From Schistocerca nitens (lineage: Eukaryota; Arthropoda; Insecta; Orthoptera; Acrididae): a stretch of DNA of 64,000 nucleotides. The translations under genes were made by a program, and so were the position numbers. Where the stretch lies: assembly GCF_023898315.1 (NCBI RefSeq), contig NC_064616.1, positions 703,295,389 through 703,359,388 on the forward strand, given 5' to 3'. Below the pieces are notes generated by a model, which was not told where the DNA came from, did not search any database, and saw nothing but the letters and a program-made list of their open reading frames with translations. This document shows positions 43,500 through 53,974 of the stretch, piece by piece (position 1 is the stretch's first letter; the number at the start of each line of letters is the position of its first letter).

Positions 43500-43830
43500 T
43501 GCGAGCCGGCCTACCTGCGCGCTCGGCCTCGCCGTCGCCGTCGCCGTGGCCGAGCCGTCGGCGTGAGCTGAGCGGCGTCGCAGAGGCAGCGGCAGCGGCA
43601 GCGGAGGCAGCGCCGGCGGCGGTCAGCGAGCGTCTGGCGGGGTCAGCGCGCCGTTCGCCGCTGCCACTCGCCGCTCGCCGCTCGCCGCTCGCCGCCGCCT
43701 CTCCGCACGTGCGGCCGCGCCGGCGCCTGCGCCGCGACGCCGGGATCGATCCCCCGCGCGGCCGGGCTGGCCCCTCCCCGTGGCCCCCGGCCCCCGGCCT
43801 GGGTAGCGAGGGGACGGGGCGGCTCGTTTA
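43500..43830 (+). promoter_or_regulatory. CpG-rich island, candidate host promoter/first exon
   Basis: Composition changes abruptly from AT-rich to extreme GC with dense CpG (GCCGTCGCCGTCGCCGTGGC; CTCGCCGCTCGCCGCTCGCC), including short GCC/GCAGCG/CTCGCCG tandem repeats, and ends as abruptly near 43830. A long frame stays open on the plus strand to 44056, rich in Ala/Arg/Pro/Ser, but begins without ATG and such frames are expected in GC-rich DNA. It looks like a housekeeping-type CpG island or a 5' exon. It could also be a 5' region of an unknown retroelement. No TATA box or clear donor site. Confidence 0.4.
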
Positions 43831-43954
43831 TCACGTTATCAAACGTCTACATCGCCCCCGTCACCCCACCTTCCGCTTTTTAGGAAGACCTCAGCGCACG
43901 CCCTCTTCCCGTTGCGCGCTCTATCCCCGTCCCGGCGGCCCTAATCCCGAGGAC

Positions 43955-44035
43955 ACGAGTGGAGTCGAACACGGATTCTCTTGCCTAGGCAAACAGCCAT
44001 ATGCTAATACACTGTCCTACTGTCCACATCATCCC
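43955..44035 (-). repeat. tRNA-like sequence, minus strand
   Basis: Minus strand: AGTAGGACAGTGTATTAGCA (A-box-like), then about 30 bases on CCGTGTTCGACTCCAC (B-box). The order and spacing suit a tRNA-type SINE head; no body recognised. Confidence 0.35.
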
Positions 44036-44229
44036 GCCAACAAACTATCAGAATAACGCAGGCAAAGTTCTGTCTAACCCACACGTTACCGAACCGACAG
44101 CAGTTCGATGTGCTACAGACACCCAAACAGTGCTGTAGAGCTCCCCAAACAAAAGTAGTTCTACAGTTCCAATTACAATGACTGACAAAAATAAATAAAA
44201 AATAAAGCACCCATAAGAGGAGGAAGAAA

Positions 44230-44465
44230 CGAAATAAAACTTCCCTGGTTGAGAGCGTATATTATATTATTTCATAGATTACAAAATCGAATAAAATTTA
44301 CCTAGAACTTGCCGCTATCAGTCTACTTAGCAGCCCCACTCCCCCCCTTCGCCTGGATGCATGCACTGACTCAGTTGTAAAGAATGTCAGTAAGCCGTTG
44401 TCCTCGATGTCCTTGATACTGGAGCAGGCACAGAGACGACTCTCGGCCTGGTCCCGCGCTTGTTA
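44230..44465 (-). mobile_element. Older Tc1-like fragment, left copy
   Basis: Similar to 11640-11790 (AAACTTCCCTGGTTGAGAGC) and, from AAAATCGAATAAAATTTACC onward, closely to 46078-46310. Shared segments: TCGCCTGGATGCATGCACTG / TAGCTTGGATGCATGCACTG, GTCAGTAAGCCGTTGT / GTCATTAAGCCGTTGT, TCGATGTCCTTGATACTGGA. The left copy lacks about 43 bases present at 46190-46232. The younger Tc1 at 44468 interrupts it at TGTTATA. Confidence 0.72.
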
Positions 44466-44572
44466 TACTACTGGCCATTAAAATTGCTACACCAAAAAGA
44501 AATGCAGATGATAAACAGGTATTCATTGGACAAATATATTATACTAGAACTGACATGTGATTACAATTTCAC

Positions 44573-44773
44573 GAGCCGGCCGAAGTGGCCGTGCGGTTAA
44601 AGGCGCTGCAGTCTGGAACCGCAAGACCGCTACGGTCGCAGGTTCGAATCCTGCCACGGGCATGGATGTTTGTGCTGTCCTTAGGTTAGTTAGGTTTAAC
44701 TAGTTCTAAGTTCTAGGGGACTAATGACCTCAGCAGTTGAGTCCCATAGTGCTCAGAGCCATTTGAACCATTT
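44573..44773 (+). mobile_element. tRNA-derived SINE, young subfamily, inside the Tc1
   Basis: GAGCCGGCCGAAGTGGCCGT head, B-box GGTTCGAATCC, CACGGGCATGGATGTTTGTG (A for T and C for A against its sisters), end TTTGAACCATTT. A perfect 12-base duplication TTACAATTTCAC at 44561-44572 and 44774-44785. Sits between the transposase stop codon and the low-coordinate terminus, leaving the gene intact. Confidence 0.97.
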
Positions 44774-44813
44774 TTACAATTTCACGCAATCTGGGTGCAT
44801 AGATCCTGAGAAA

Positions 44814-45825
44814 TCAGTACCCAGAACAACCACCTCTGGCCGTAACAATGGCCTTGATACGCCTGGGCATTGAGTCAAACAGCGCTTGGATGGCGTGTAC
44901 AGGTACAGCTGCCCTTGCAGCTTCAACACGATACCACAGTTCATCAAGAGTAGTGACTGACGTATTGTGACGAGCCAGTTGCTCGGTCACCATTGACCAG
45001 ACGTCTTCAGTTGGTGAGAGATCTGGAGAATGTGCTGGCAAGGGCAGCAGTCGAACATTTTCTGTATCCAAAAAGGCCCGTACAGGACCTGCCACATGCG
45101 GTCGTGCATTATCCTGCTGAAATGTAGGGTTTCGCAGGGATCGAATTAAGGGTAGAGCCACGGGTGTAACACATCTGAAATGTAGCGTCCACTGGTCAAA
45201 GTACCGTCTATGGGAACAAGACGTGACCGAGATGTGTAGCCAATGGCACCCCATACCATCACGCCGGGTGATACGCCAGTATGGCGATGACGAATGTGCA
45301 TTCACAACGATGTCGCCAAACACGGAAGCGACCATCATGATACTGTGTAAACAGAACCTGGATTCATCCGAAAAAATGACGTTTTGCCATTCGAGCAACC
45401 AGGTTCGTCGGTGAGCACACCATCGCAGGCGCTCCTGTCTGTGATGCAGCGTCAAGGGTAACCGCAGCCATGGTCTCCGAGCTGATAGTCCGTGCTGCTG
45501 CAAACGTCGTCGAACTCTTCGTGCAGATGGTTGTTGTCTTGCAAACGTCCCCATCTGTTGACTCAGAGATCGAGACGTGGCTGCACGATCCGTTACAGCC
45601 ATGCGGATAAGATGCCTGTCATTTCGACTGCTAGTGATACGAGACCGTTGGGATCCAGCACGGCGTTCCGTATTACCCCCCTGAACCCACCGATTCCATA
45701 TCCTGCTAACAATCATTGGATCTGGACCAACGCGAGCAGCAATGTCGCGATACGTTAAACCGCAATCGCATTAGGCTACAATTCGACCTTTATCAAAGTC
45801 GGAAGCGTGGTTGTACGCATTTCTC
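44814..45825 (-). pseudogene. Tc1 transposase, one premature stop
   Basis: Open for 300 codons from 45716 to 44814, and the similarity continues upstream of that ATG: 'SDFDKGRIVA', stop TAA (45771-45773), 'CDCGLTYRDIAARVG', the first paired HTH. Then 'MIVSRIWNRWVQGG', 'RRLQQHGLSARRPWLRLPLT' (linker), 'NVIFSDESRFCL' (first Asp), 'TFQQDNARPHVAGPVRAFL' (second Asp) and 'PLPAHSPDLSPTEDVW' (third, Glu). I count 34 residues between second Asp and Glu: DD34E. C-terminus 'DSMPRRIKAIVTARGG' is typical. All catalytic residues are present; the stop and missing start make it inactive. Confidence 0.92.
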
Positions 45826-46074
45826 CTCCTTACACGAGCATCACAACAACGTTTCACCAGGTAACGACGGTCAACTGCTGTTTGTGTATGAGAAATCGGT
45901 TGGAAACTTTCCTCATGTCAGCACGTTGTAGGTGTCGCCACCAGCGCCAGCGTTGTGTGAATGGTCTGAAAAGCTAATCATTTGCATATCACAGTATCTT
46001 CTTCCTATGGGTTAAATTTCGCGTCTGTAGCACGTCATCTTCGTGGTGTAGCAATTTTAATGGCCGGTAGTGTA

Positions 46075-47440
46075 AAATCGAGTAAAATTTACATATAACT
46101 TGGCACTATGAGTCTACTTATCAGCCCCCCCCCCCCCCTAGCTTGGATGCATGCACTGATTCGGTTGGAAAGGATGTCATTAAGCCGTTGTTCTCTCTCC
46201 TGAGGTAAGATGATCTACGACACTTGTAACTGGTTCTCGATGTCCTTGATATTGGAGCAGTCACAGAGAAGAATCTCGACCTGGTTTCGCGCTTGTTATA
46301 TCGGGAACAGACAGAGGGATCTTGTTGGCCACAAAAGTACCTCAATATCACGCAGATACGTGCCAGCTGTGGACGAGTGTTGTTCTGCTGAAAAATGGCA
46401 CCACGATATTGTCGCTTGAGAGGAACCACGTGAGGACACAGGATGTCCATGACGTACCGTTGTGCCGTCAGAGTTCCCTCATACATTATCAGCCATGGGA
46501 TGAGGTCACACCCGATGGCTCCCCACTCCACGACACTAGGAGTAACACCGTTAATCCTCACCAAAACATTGGAAATAGAACTTCTTCCCAGTTCGCCGCC
46601 ATACTTTCCGAACAAAGGTCATCTGGGGTGGTGCAGTAGCGTTCTTCATCGATGAAGACAATGCCACGCCATTCATCGCGAATCCATACTTCCCAGTCAC
46701 GGAAGTACTGCAAATGCAGCCTTTGGCGCTACGGAGTTAACGGCAACCAACGCACGGGACTGGAATTTCCGAGTACGGCTGACGCTAGTCTCCGACTAAT
46801 GGTACGGGACAAAACAAATTGTTGCAGAGAATCCATTACATGTTCTCAGGTAACAGTCAGAGAAGTGAAGAGGTTATCATGCCCTGGGTGCACAATACAG
46901 TGACCCTCCTTTGTGGCGGTCAGGCGTGGTAGACCGGAAGCTTGGCGATGAATATGCCTCCCACACATTCCCAAGCAGTCCAACATTGGATCAATGTGAG
47001 ATCCGAATGCTACACAAATCCGAAAATTGCATGATTCTCCCAACCAGCCAAATGAGGTCCCACAAAGGGGGCGCTTTCAAACACAGAAAAGCACTGATAA
47101 CGCTGTCTCGTATGGGTACGTGGCATCTACATGTCCTTCAAAGAGGTCATTTAACATCTGACGCTGTTCACGCCCCCTATATACGCTACCACCAAATACT
47201 ATTGGACTCTAGTGGCCGCGTACCTGTCACAGAGAACTGCAACTCTAAACATTTGCACATGATACGGGCCCAAACCATGACTGATCGACCTTTCTGCTGA
47301 ATCCATGAGACTGTATTCCTCCACACTTTTCTACGACGATGATGTGGCGTTAGACAAATCTTGTACTCATTAGTGAAGGGAACCTGTCTCCACTGCCACG
47401 TTCTATTCCATGTGCTCCACTACCCACATTTTTCTCGCAT
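46075..47440 (-). mobile_element. Older Tc1-like remnants, right copy
   Basis: 46078-46310 repeats the left copy (44280-44465). 46310-46900 encodes transposase pieces: 'VEWGAIGCDLIP' , 'GTLTAQRYVMDILCPHVVP' and 'AIFQQNNTRPQLA', where the catalytic Asp of QQDN is Asn. 46650-46720 holds the first-Asp area ('IVFIDEERY'). 46960-47440 carries further Tc1-like sequence ('RRKVWRNT', 'GRSVMVWA') that may be a second remnant in tandem. Heavily frameshifted; a C-run sits at 46126-46138. Confidence 0.62.
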
Positions 47441-47764
47441 CACAGTGCTGTGCGATGTCTGTTGTTGTTCGTAGTGGCCGCAGTGCTGTGATACTGAAAT
47501 TTCGAGGCACAAGCGTTTCCGCACCCGCCCTGCCGGTCGCGCCAGCACGGGTCAAGCACGCAAGTCTCGCTAGAGGGAGGGAGTGTCAGCGAGTTTACAA
47601 AGACAGCGCCATGCAGAGACTTGATCTGATGGAACGACACAGCGGTGCAAGCCTGCAGTACCGAGAGGACGCAGTGACTTGGGGTAGCACCAGATGCCGC
47701 AATGGGCAGCGATTGACGGGTTGTGGGGAGGCGCCACGAGCCTTGTTCAGATGTTGAAATGTGT
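47441..47764. other. Unassigned GC-moderate sequence
   Basis: Frames of about 110 codons on both strands without recognisable motifs. It lies between Tc1 remnants and a SINE, and is probably repeat-derived. Confidence 0.35.
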
Positions 47765-47956
47765 TTCAATTCCTAAGGGACCAACTGCTGAGGTCATCGG
47801 TCCCTAGACTTACACACTACGTAATCTAAATTAAACTAACTTACGCTACGGACAACAGACACACACCCATGCCCGAGGGTGGACTCGAACCTCCGGCGGG
47901 AGCAGCCGCCCAATTCGTGACATGGCGCCTCTAACCGCGCGGCCACTCCGCGCGGC
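47765..47956 (-). mobile_element. tRNA-derived SINE, older subfamily, minus strand
   Basis: Minus-strand copy with CTAAGGGACCAACTGCTGAG at the low end, GGTCCCTAGACTTACACACT, ACACCCATGCCCGAGGG, B-box complement GGACTCGAACCTCC, head ending CGCGCGGCCACTCCGCGCGG. Shares its head type and GGCGGGAG arm with the diverged copy at 8300. Flanking duplication not clear. Confidence 0.88.
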
Positions 47957-48608
47957 CGCGAGCGTTGTATGGCACGCTGGCTGCCCTTGCTTTGCGCCAG
48001 TAGGGCAGGCCCAAGGAGTCCTTGTAGGAAGTATTCAACAGTATAAACTGGAGTGTCTGGTGTGAGGTCGGTCGCTTGACGGCGCGTTCGGTGCGGCCCT
48101 GCCAGTTGCCGGCGCGCCGTAAGGCACGGAGGCTCGCCCTAGGGCGTATCGCTTCTGGTCGGGCGTGCCGCGGCAGTCCTCACAAGGGGAAGTGATGATT
48201 CTCAAACAGCCTCTCCTTCCCAAGTGGCTCTTTCCGCCTTCCCGTGGTGCCAGACGTTAAGCTCGGCATTCTGCCTTGCGACAAAAGGGAGAGTAGGAGT
48301 GGGTCCTTGGCCGAGAGGTGGAAGCTCGGGCTAGTAGGCGGCGAAGGACGAGAGGTGCATCCGCCTCTCCAGAGTGCGGGGTGCACTTGCCGAGGAGCGT
48401 CGGGTGAAATCGTCGACGACGCAGCCACCGACGGGGACCAGTGAGCTGGCAACGGCGCGCTAAACCCAGCAGTTCGAGGGTGTCCTTGGCCTTGGGGCGA
48501 GGCCGGTGGGCGAGCTGCATCAGTCCCCCCCCCCCCCCCCCCCATGCCAGAGGAGCCGGTCCGGGGCAAGAGACGGGCTTCCAACCTTTTTCACTCGTCA
48601 AATCAATC

Positions 48609-49697
48609 ATGTCTGACGAAGAGACGAGTGATTCGAGTTTTCTTTCGAGGTGTTCGACACTTACTGTTCCCACCCCTGAAGAGGGCCTGGGGCAGAACGC
48701 AGAAAATGTAACTGAATGGCATACAAGAATTAACCAACTATTAGATTCTAATATAAAAAACGGGAAAATAAGTAACACAGCAGTACTTTCCATCAAAAAA
48801 GAACTCGCCGCCTGGGCTATCGCTAGTGCGAAGCAAGAGGGGCGATTAGAAGAATTAGAAAAAGAGAATGAACGACTGCGAAAACAGCCCACCAAAATAT
48901 GGGCAGGGGTGGTCGCACAGGCGGCCACAAAAGCACAGACAACCAAAGAGACCATTGCATAGGTGTCCAAAAGACCTGACACGGCTGTCTTTCTAAGACC
49001 CCTGCCAGGTCAGGACATCAAAAAAGTACAAGAACTCTTCACAACTACTGTAAACACGGCAGCGGATAAGATAAAAATAAACAAGGTTAAGGCAACAAAA
49101 AATGTTCTAATAGTAGATGTTGCCACTGAAGAAGACGGAGATAAGATACTCAATCACGACAAACTTAAAAGGGTTGTTAAGTGTGAACCGCCCAAAAAGC
49201 GGAATCCCTTAGTGATCCTGTATGAAGTGCCCACCACAATAAATGAAAATGACATTTACGAAACAATAAATCAACAGAACTTTGAGGACATGAGTCTGGA
49301 AAACTTCAAAAAAGAATTCAAACTGCACTTTAGAACCGGACCCCGAGAGCGCGATGTTGTGCATCATGTAGCCGAAGTTTCGAGGATTATGTGGCGTAAG
49401 CTCACCACTATGGGCAGAATATACATGAGGTTCCACTCGATTAACGTAAGGGACTACCTCGTAGTTCCCCTGTGTCATAACTGTGGAGACCTCGACCATG
49501 TTCACAAACACTGTGAGCGAAAGCCGGCTTGCTCCAGGTGCGGCGCCGAAGATCACACTAGGAAAACTTGTGACAAAACATGGATATGTATCCCTTGCAC
49601 AAGGAGAGGAAAAAGGAACTGCAATGCCACAGGAAGAAATTGCCCTACATATAGGGTACTAGAACAAAGACTTATTTCGAGGACTGATTATGGGTGA
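48609..49697 (+). pseudogene. R1-type LINE ORF1 (gag-like, three zinc knuckles)
   Basis: Starts ATG at 48609 ('MSDEETSDSSFLSR'). Broken by TAG at 48960-48962, then continues in the same frame to 49697. Order: acidic N-terminus, a coiled-coil-like Glu/Lys stretch ('RLEELEKENERLRKQ', ~residue 95), an RRM-like fold region ('NVLIVDVATEEDG...'), then CHNCGDLDHVHKHC and CSRCGAEDHTRKTC, two CX2CX4HX4C knuckles, and a third Cys set (CIPC...CNATGRNC). The protein would bind LINE RNA and form the RNP. The last 8 bases overlap the next ORF (ATGGGTGA). Confidence 0.92.
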
Positions 49698-50421
49698 GTC
49701 CATATCAGGTAACAGGAAGCCTAAAAGAAAGTCTCCGAGTAAAAGGGTAAGGGATGCACTAAGGGCCAGCAGATTTAGGGAGTTCTTACAAGGAGCCACC
49801 AAAACTCAGACCAAAAAAGTAGACACAAAAGATGGAGGTGTACAAACGGACCCCTGTGGTCAGATAAGTGCTCCCTCTCCCCCAAACCGGGGACTAAGGT
49901 CGCTTGAAGAGCTAGAACGACCAAAAGGGCGTCCTGTGGCAAAACAACAAATCGAAACACCAGAAAAACAAAAAATACAAGTTAACACTATGAGCAGTAC
50001 ATCATCCTCTATAAACCCTTTTACACAAAAAGGTTCGAGCGTAGATCCCAGTATGGTATACCCTAACCTAGAACACGCATTACAATTAGCGCGCCTGGAG
50101 GAGCCGGCGGTCCTCACCACAGCCCTGAGGCATGTGGTGCCTGTTGGTCATGAATACGGCAGAGACGTTACCTTCTCGGTAATGGAGGCTGTTGATACAA
50201 TACAGCTGAAGACAATGAATCTTCCCACTGACTTCGAAGCCCTGCGTGGCCTAGTCAAAAAAGTCTTTGAAAGGAGAAATGAGAAATTCGACCTCGACGA
50301 ACTTTACAGTCAATCTGTCATTACAAACGGAAGACTAGCTCACGACTGGAGCAAAAATTGGCCTGAATCACACATTAGAACATACTACGCACGTGAACCA
50401 TTTAAAAGTAGGATAGATTAA
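49690..50421 (+). CDS. Intact middle ORF of the R1-type LINE, function unknown
   Basis: 243 codons without a stop, starting in the 8-base ATGGGTGA overlap with ORF1 and ending TAA at 50421, where ORF2 coding sequence begins in the next frame. The first ~110 residues are basic and Pro/Ser/Thr/Gln-rich, likely disordered ('KRKSPSKRVRDALRASRF'). Residues ~120-240 look folded ('MVYPNLEHALQLARLEEPAV', 'DFEALRGLVKKVFERR'). No domain recognised. It may be the C-terminus of ORF1, the N-terminus of ORF2 separated by a shift, or a true third ORF. It is intact while both neighbours are broken. Confidence 0.7.
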   Translation: MGESISGNRKPKRKSPSKRVRDALRASRFREFLQGATKTQTKKVDTKDGGVQTDPCGQISAPSPPNRGLRSLEELERPKGRPVAKQQIETPEKQKIQVNTMSSTSSSINPFTQKGSSVDPSMVYPNLEHALQLARLEEPAVLTTALRHVVPVGHEYGRDVTFSVMEAVDTIQLKTMNLPTDFEALRGLVKKVFERRNEKFDLDELYSQSVITNGRLAHDWSKNWPESHIRTYYAREPFKSRID

Positions 50422-53400
50422 TTCACACAACAGTAAATTAGTCGTGCAGGAACTCCGCAGAGTCGTTGAGGAGAGGAGTCTGGATGTGCTCTGTCTGCAG
50501 GAACCATACTCCTAGACCGGGCGAATCCCATTCGCAGCAGCAAATTGGCAAGTAGTTCACAGTGGAGTAGAACCCAGAGCAGCAATAATGATCATTAATA
50601 AAGCGTTAAGAGCCACAGTCCTTTCTCAGTTCTTCGACGACCACTGCAACGTCGTGGAACTACAATCACCAGCCGGAGTACTGTACATCATCCATCATCA
50701 ATATGTACTTCCAGTACGGCAGGGCAATAGATGAATTCTTAGACAAACTCACACAAGTAACCGCGGCGTTGCGGGGTCGTCGATGTTTCATTACAGCAGA
50801 TATAAACGCCAAGCCCCCCTGTGGTTCAGTGGCACACGGGATGACCGAGGAGAAAAGGCAGAGGAGACCATCATGGCGTTACAGTTAATGGTCGCCAACA
50901 AACAAGGGAACCCACCCACCTATGCAGGAGGTGGGGGCGAGGGCACGAACATCGATGTCACACTGGTCACGCCCAATCTCGCCACCAGAGTAACAAACTG
51001 GATGGTCTGGGATCAAGTAACAACCAGTGATCATAACCTCATTACACTCTCATTGGGAGACGAGGAGTGCCGCTGGGACATGGGGTCGGAGACACAGTTA
51101 AACTACAACAGGGCTGACGGACCGCCTGTCAAGGGAGTGTGAAATACCAACATTGCCAGAAGGTGACAAAAATGTCGAAGGATACGCCGCAGAACTGGTG
51201 AAAGAAGTTGTTAGGGCGGTGAAAGCTGCCGTACCAACCAGGAGGAGAGCCGTAGCGGCCTCTCCGTCACCATGGTCAACCGAACTAGGATAGATGCGCC
51301 AGTCCGTAAGGAGGGCGAGGAGGTACTACCAGTGGAGTGTCGTCTGGGAGGAAAAGCAACGCTGGTTGCAAAGATACAGAGAGGCAAAGGAGCACTTCCA
51401 ACAGGAGCTTAAGGCAGTAAGGCTACAGAGTTGGGAGAAGTATGTACAAACACAATTAGCTACGGATCCATGGAGCGTACTGTACAAGTTAGTACGGGAA
51501 AAGATCAGGTCACCCATGGTGCTGTCTTCCGTCAGGGATCAGGGCAGGATGACGTAAACCTGGCAGGAAACTGGTGAGGTCCTCCTCCGTGTCCTGCTGC
51601 CTGACCATGGCGAGAATGACGACTCTGAGGCACAACAACAGATCCGAAGACAAGATCAAGAGGAATACCGAAACAACAACATGGTATATCCCTTCTCCGA
51701 AGAAGAAGTAGCCGCTCATATAAATGCCCTTAAAAGAGGCAAGGCTCCTGGCACAGACGGCATCACTGCAGAGGTGGTGCAATTCCTGGCCCCCCAGCTG
51801 GTAGCACCTCTCACAAAGTTATACAACGAGTGCTTGCGGCTTGGGAAATTCCCCCAAATATGGAAAAAGGCCACAGTAGTAATAATTAAGAAGAGCCCAG
51901 ATAAAGATCCACAAGAAGCCATGTCCTACAGGCCCATCTGCTTACTAGGCACACTGGGGAAACTTTTTGAGAGGTTGCTGGCAGACAGACTGGCAACAGC
52001 ACACCGAGTTTTGTGCGGGATGAGCGACAGACAATTCGGCTTCAGGTCCGGGACATCGGCGTCTGACGCCAACGTCATGGCTGCGGAGGTCTGTGCCTCA
52101 ACCCCGCACAAATACGTGGTCGGCATCATTGTGGATATCAGTGGCGCATTTGACAACCTGTGGTGGCCCTCGCTCTTCTCCCGCTTGCGAGAGAAGGAGT
52201 GCCCGGGGTCGCTATATGGCTGTCTCAGGAGCTATTGTGAGAATAGGGAGGTTTGGCTATCGTACCCTAGCGGGAGAATAAGCAAAAAGATCACCAAGGG
52301 GTGTCCACAGTGATCTGTCCTGGGGCCACTCTTCTGGGATATTAACATGGAACCCCTCTTGGACAACCTACAGAATAGCGATGATGTGCTAGAGGGCATA
52401 GCCTACGCGGACGACCTCCTCCTGCTGGTTGGCAGCCGTAGCCGCAAAGACTTGGAGCCAAAAATTGAGAGGGCCATATCAATCCTGAGTACATGGTGCC
52501 ACATGACCAAAATGAAGATCTCACCAACCAAGTCCACGTACTTACTCCTAAAAGCACAGTTAGTCAGGAATACGACTGTAAGAATAGATGGCTCACCAGT
52601 TCTTCGATACCTGCGAGTATTCGTCGATGAGAGGTGGACTTATACATCACACATTGACACTGTCACACAGAGAAACACTAAACAATCTAATAGCGATTGG
52701 ACACAAACGATTCCACCGGCCACCAGAACTAATCAAACTATATCATAACAGCATTCTGACATCAATCGTAGGATATGGATCACGAGTCTGGGCCCACAGA
52801 CTCACGAGGGTCATGCCTGCCATGGCTGTGAGAAGAGTGCAGCGGAACATGCTTCTCAGATCAGTAGGGGCATACAGAACAACCCCAGGGGGAGCGCTAA
52901 CAGTACTAATGGGGCTCTGTCCGCTCGATATAAAGATCAGAGAACAAGCGACGTGGTATTGGGTTAAAAATGGAAACAGGGATAAAATAACTGATCTAAT
53001 GGGGATTCATGTGGAAACAAAGTGGAAATCAAACGCAGGGGGAAGAACTCTGGCAAGAACAGTGGGACAATGAAGAAACTGGTCGCAGAACATACGAACT
53101 GCTGCCCAATATCAGGTAGAGACTGCAATTAAAACACTTCACACCGTCACAAGAACTGCTGCACTTTCTCACAGGTCATGGACCCTACCCGGCATACCTA
53201 TGCCGGTTCGGGAAACGGGCAACACTGGCGTGTGACTGTGGGGCCACACCAGGCACCCCAGAACACGTGGTGTATGAGCGCCACCTCTTCGACGACGTAG
53301 CGGCGCAATTACGCCACCAGCTACCCAACCACAACACCTACCACCTGCTCAGGCATGAGGACCATTTTTCGATCCTGAACAAACTAGAAAACGAGATCTC

Positions 53401-53440
53401 ACTTAAAGTGATAAAGGAATTTCTTAGGAACAACGACTAA
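50417..53440 (+). pseudogene. R1-type LINE ORF2: endonuclease, RT, zinc tail
   Basis: Begins in the third frame: 'HNSKLVVQELRRVVEERSLD' and 'VLCLQEPY' (endonuclease start, LQEPY), stop TAG 50513-50515, shifts near 50700 and 50815, 'FITADINAK' (usual xxxGDFNA), 'TSDHNLITLSL' (SDH block). Stops at 51291-51293 and 51555-51557. RT from 51681: 'GKAPGTDGITAEVVQFLAPQ', 'WKKATVVIIKKSPDKDP', 'YRPICLLGTLGKLFERLLADR', 'IIVDISGAFDNLWWPSL', 'TKGCPQ' with TGA 52311-52313 (G/Q-S-VLGP), 'GIAYADDLLLLVGS' with active site 52404-52415. After further shifts, 'RATLACDCGATPGTPEHVVY' is the Cys/His tail, ending at 53440. Confidence 0.92.
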
Positions 53441-53974
53441 GATTTCATCGCAACCAATCTGACTCCGCGCACCTGCCCCGTTTCCGCCGAGGCGTGGACT
53501 TGGCCAGCCGCCTCACGGCTGGAATCCGCCACGTCTGGGATTAGGGGGAGGGTGCGCCCTATTACCGATCTAGACACTCACCGATTATGACATTAGGTTA
53601 AGTTAGGTTAGATGTAGGATAAGCTAGGATAGCAACACTAGCATAGTACTGCAGCGATCTGGCCAGGGGCACGTTCACCGGGATTAGCTCGGTGAACAAG
53701 GCCAACATCGTAGGTTTATACAACGCTGGCACGTCTGTAACCCTGCAGGTAGAAGTAGATTATCATAAGTAGAAATAGAACAACATAGTAAAGACATAAC
53801 AGTAGTGCCCATAGTGAGAGCAAAATAACTAACATAGAGTAAGCTTTAGTATTAACACTTGAATTGTATCAGTTAGGACCTACTAATTGCATAAGATGGT
53901 GGGTTGATATGTATCATATATATTGAAGAATAAAGATTTTTATAATTTCTTTTTTTTAAAAAAAAAACTGGAGT

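Larger units (their letters stand above)
44468..46072 (-). mobile_element. Tc1-type (DD34E) transposon, nearly complete
   Basis: TA at 44466-44467 and 46073-46074. Termini CTACTGGCCATTAAAATTGC at left and complement of GCAATTTTAATGGCCGGTAG at right. About 1.6 kb including a 200-base SINE; ~1.4 kb without it. Contains one long transposase frame on the minus strand with a single early stop. Fragments of the same family's 5' end occur at 57595-57715 and 58990-59115. Confidence 0.93.
48055..53964 (+). mobile_element. Full-length R1-clade LINE with 10-bp target duplication
   Basis: 5.9 kb between perfect AAACTGGAGT repeats at 48045-48054 and 53965-53974, with a poly-A end (…TTAAAAAAAAAA) just before the right one, overlapping the A-run by up to three bases. 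Layout: GC-rich 5' UTR 48055-48608 with a C-run near 48525-48543; gag-like ORF1; an intact middle ORF; endonuclease/reverse-transcriptase ORF2 with a C-terminal zinc motif; 3' UTR 53441-53950 with an AATAAAG signal near 53929. Clade assigned from ORF1 zinc knuckles and the RT style (YADDLLLLVG). Not at an rDNA target as far as I can see. Several stops and shifts. Confidence 0.9.

Noticed and set aside
43499-44056. 185-codon plus-strand frame across the CpG island
   Set aside because: No ATG start and an Ala/Arg/Pro/Ser composition expected from GC-rich repeats. Kept only as a possible promoter or exon region, not as a gene.
47410-47769. Overlapping ~110-codon frames on both strands
   Set aside because: No motif recognised, placed among Tc1 and SINE remnants; likely non-coding.
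48257-48982. 241-codon minus-strand frame opposite the R1-type LINE start
   Set aside because: It lies antisense to the 5' UTR and ORF1 of the LINE, in GC-rich sequence with few stops; no protein-like motif.
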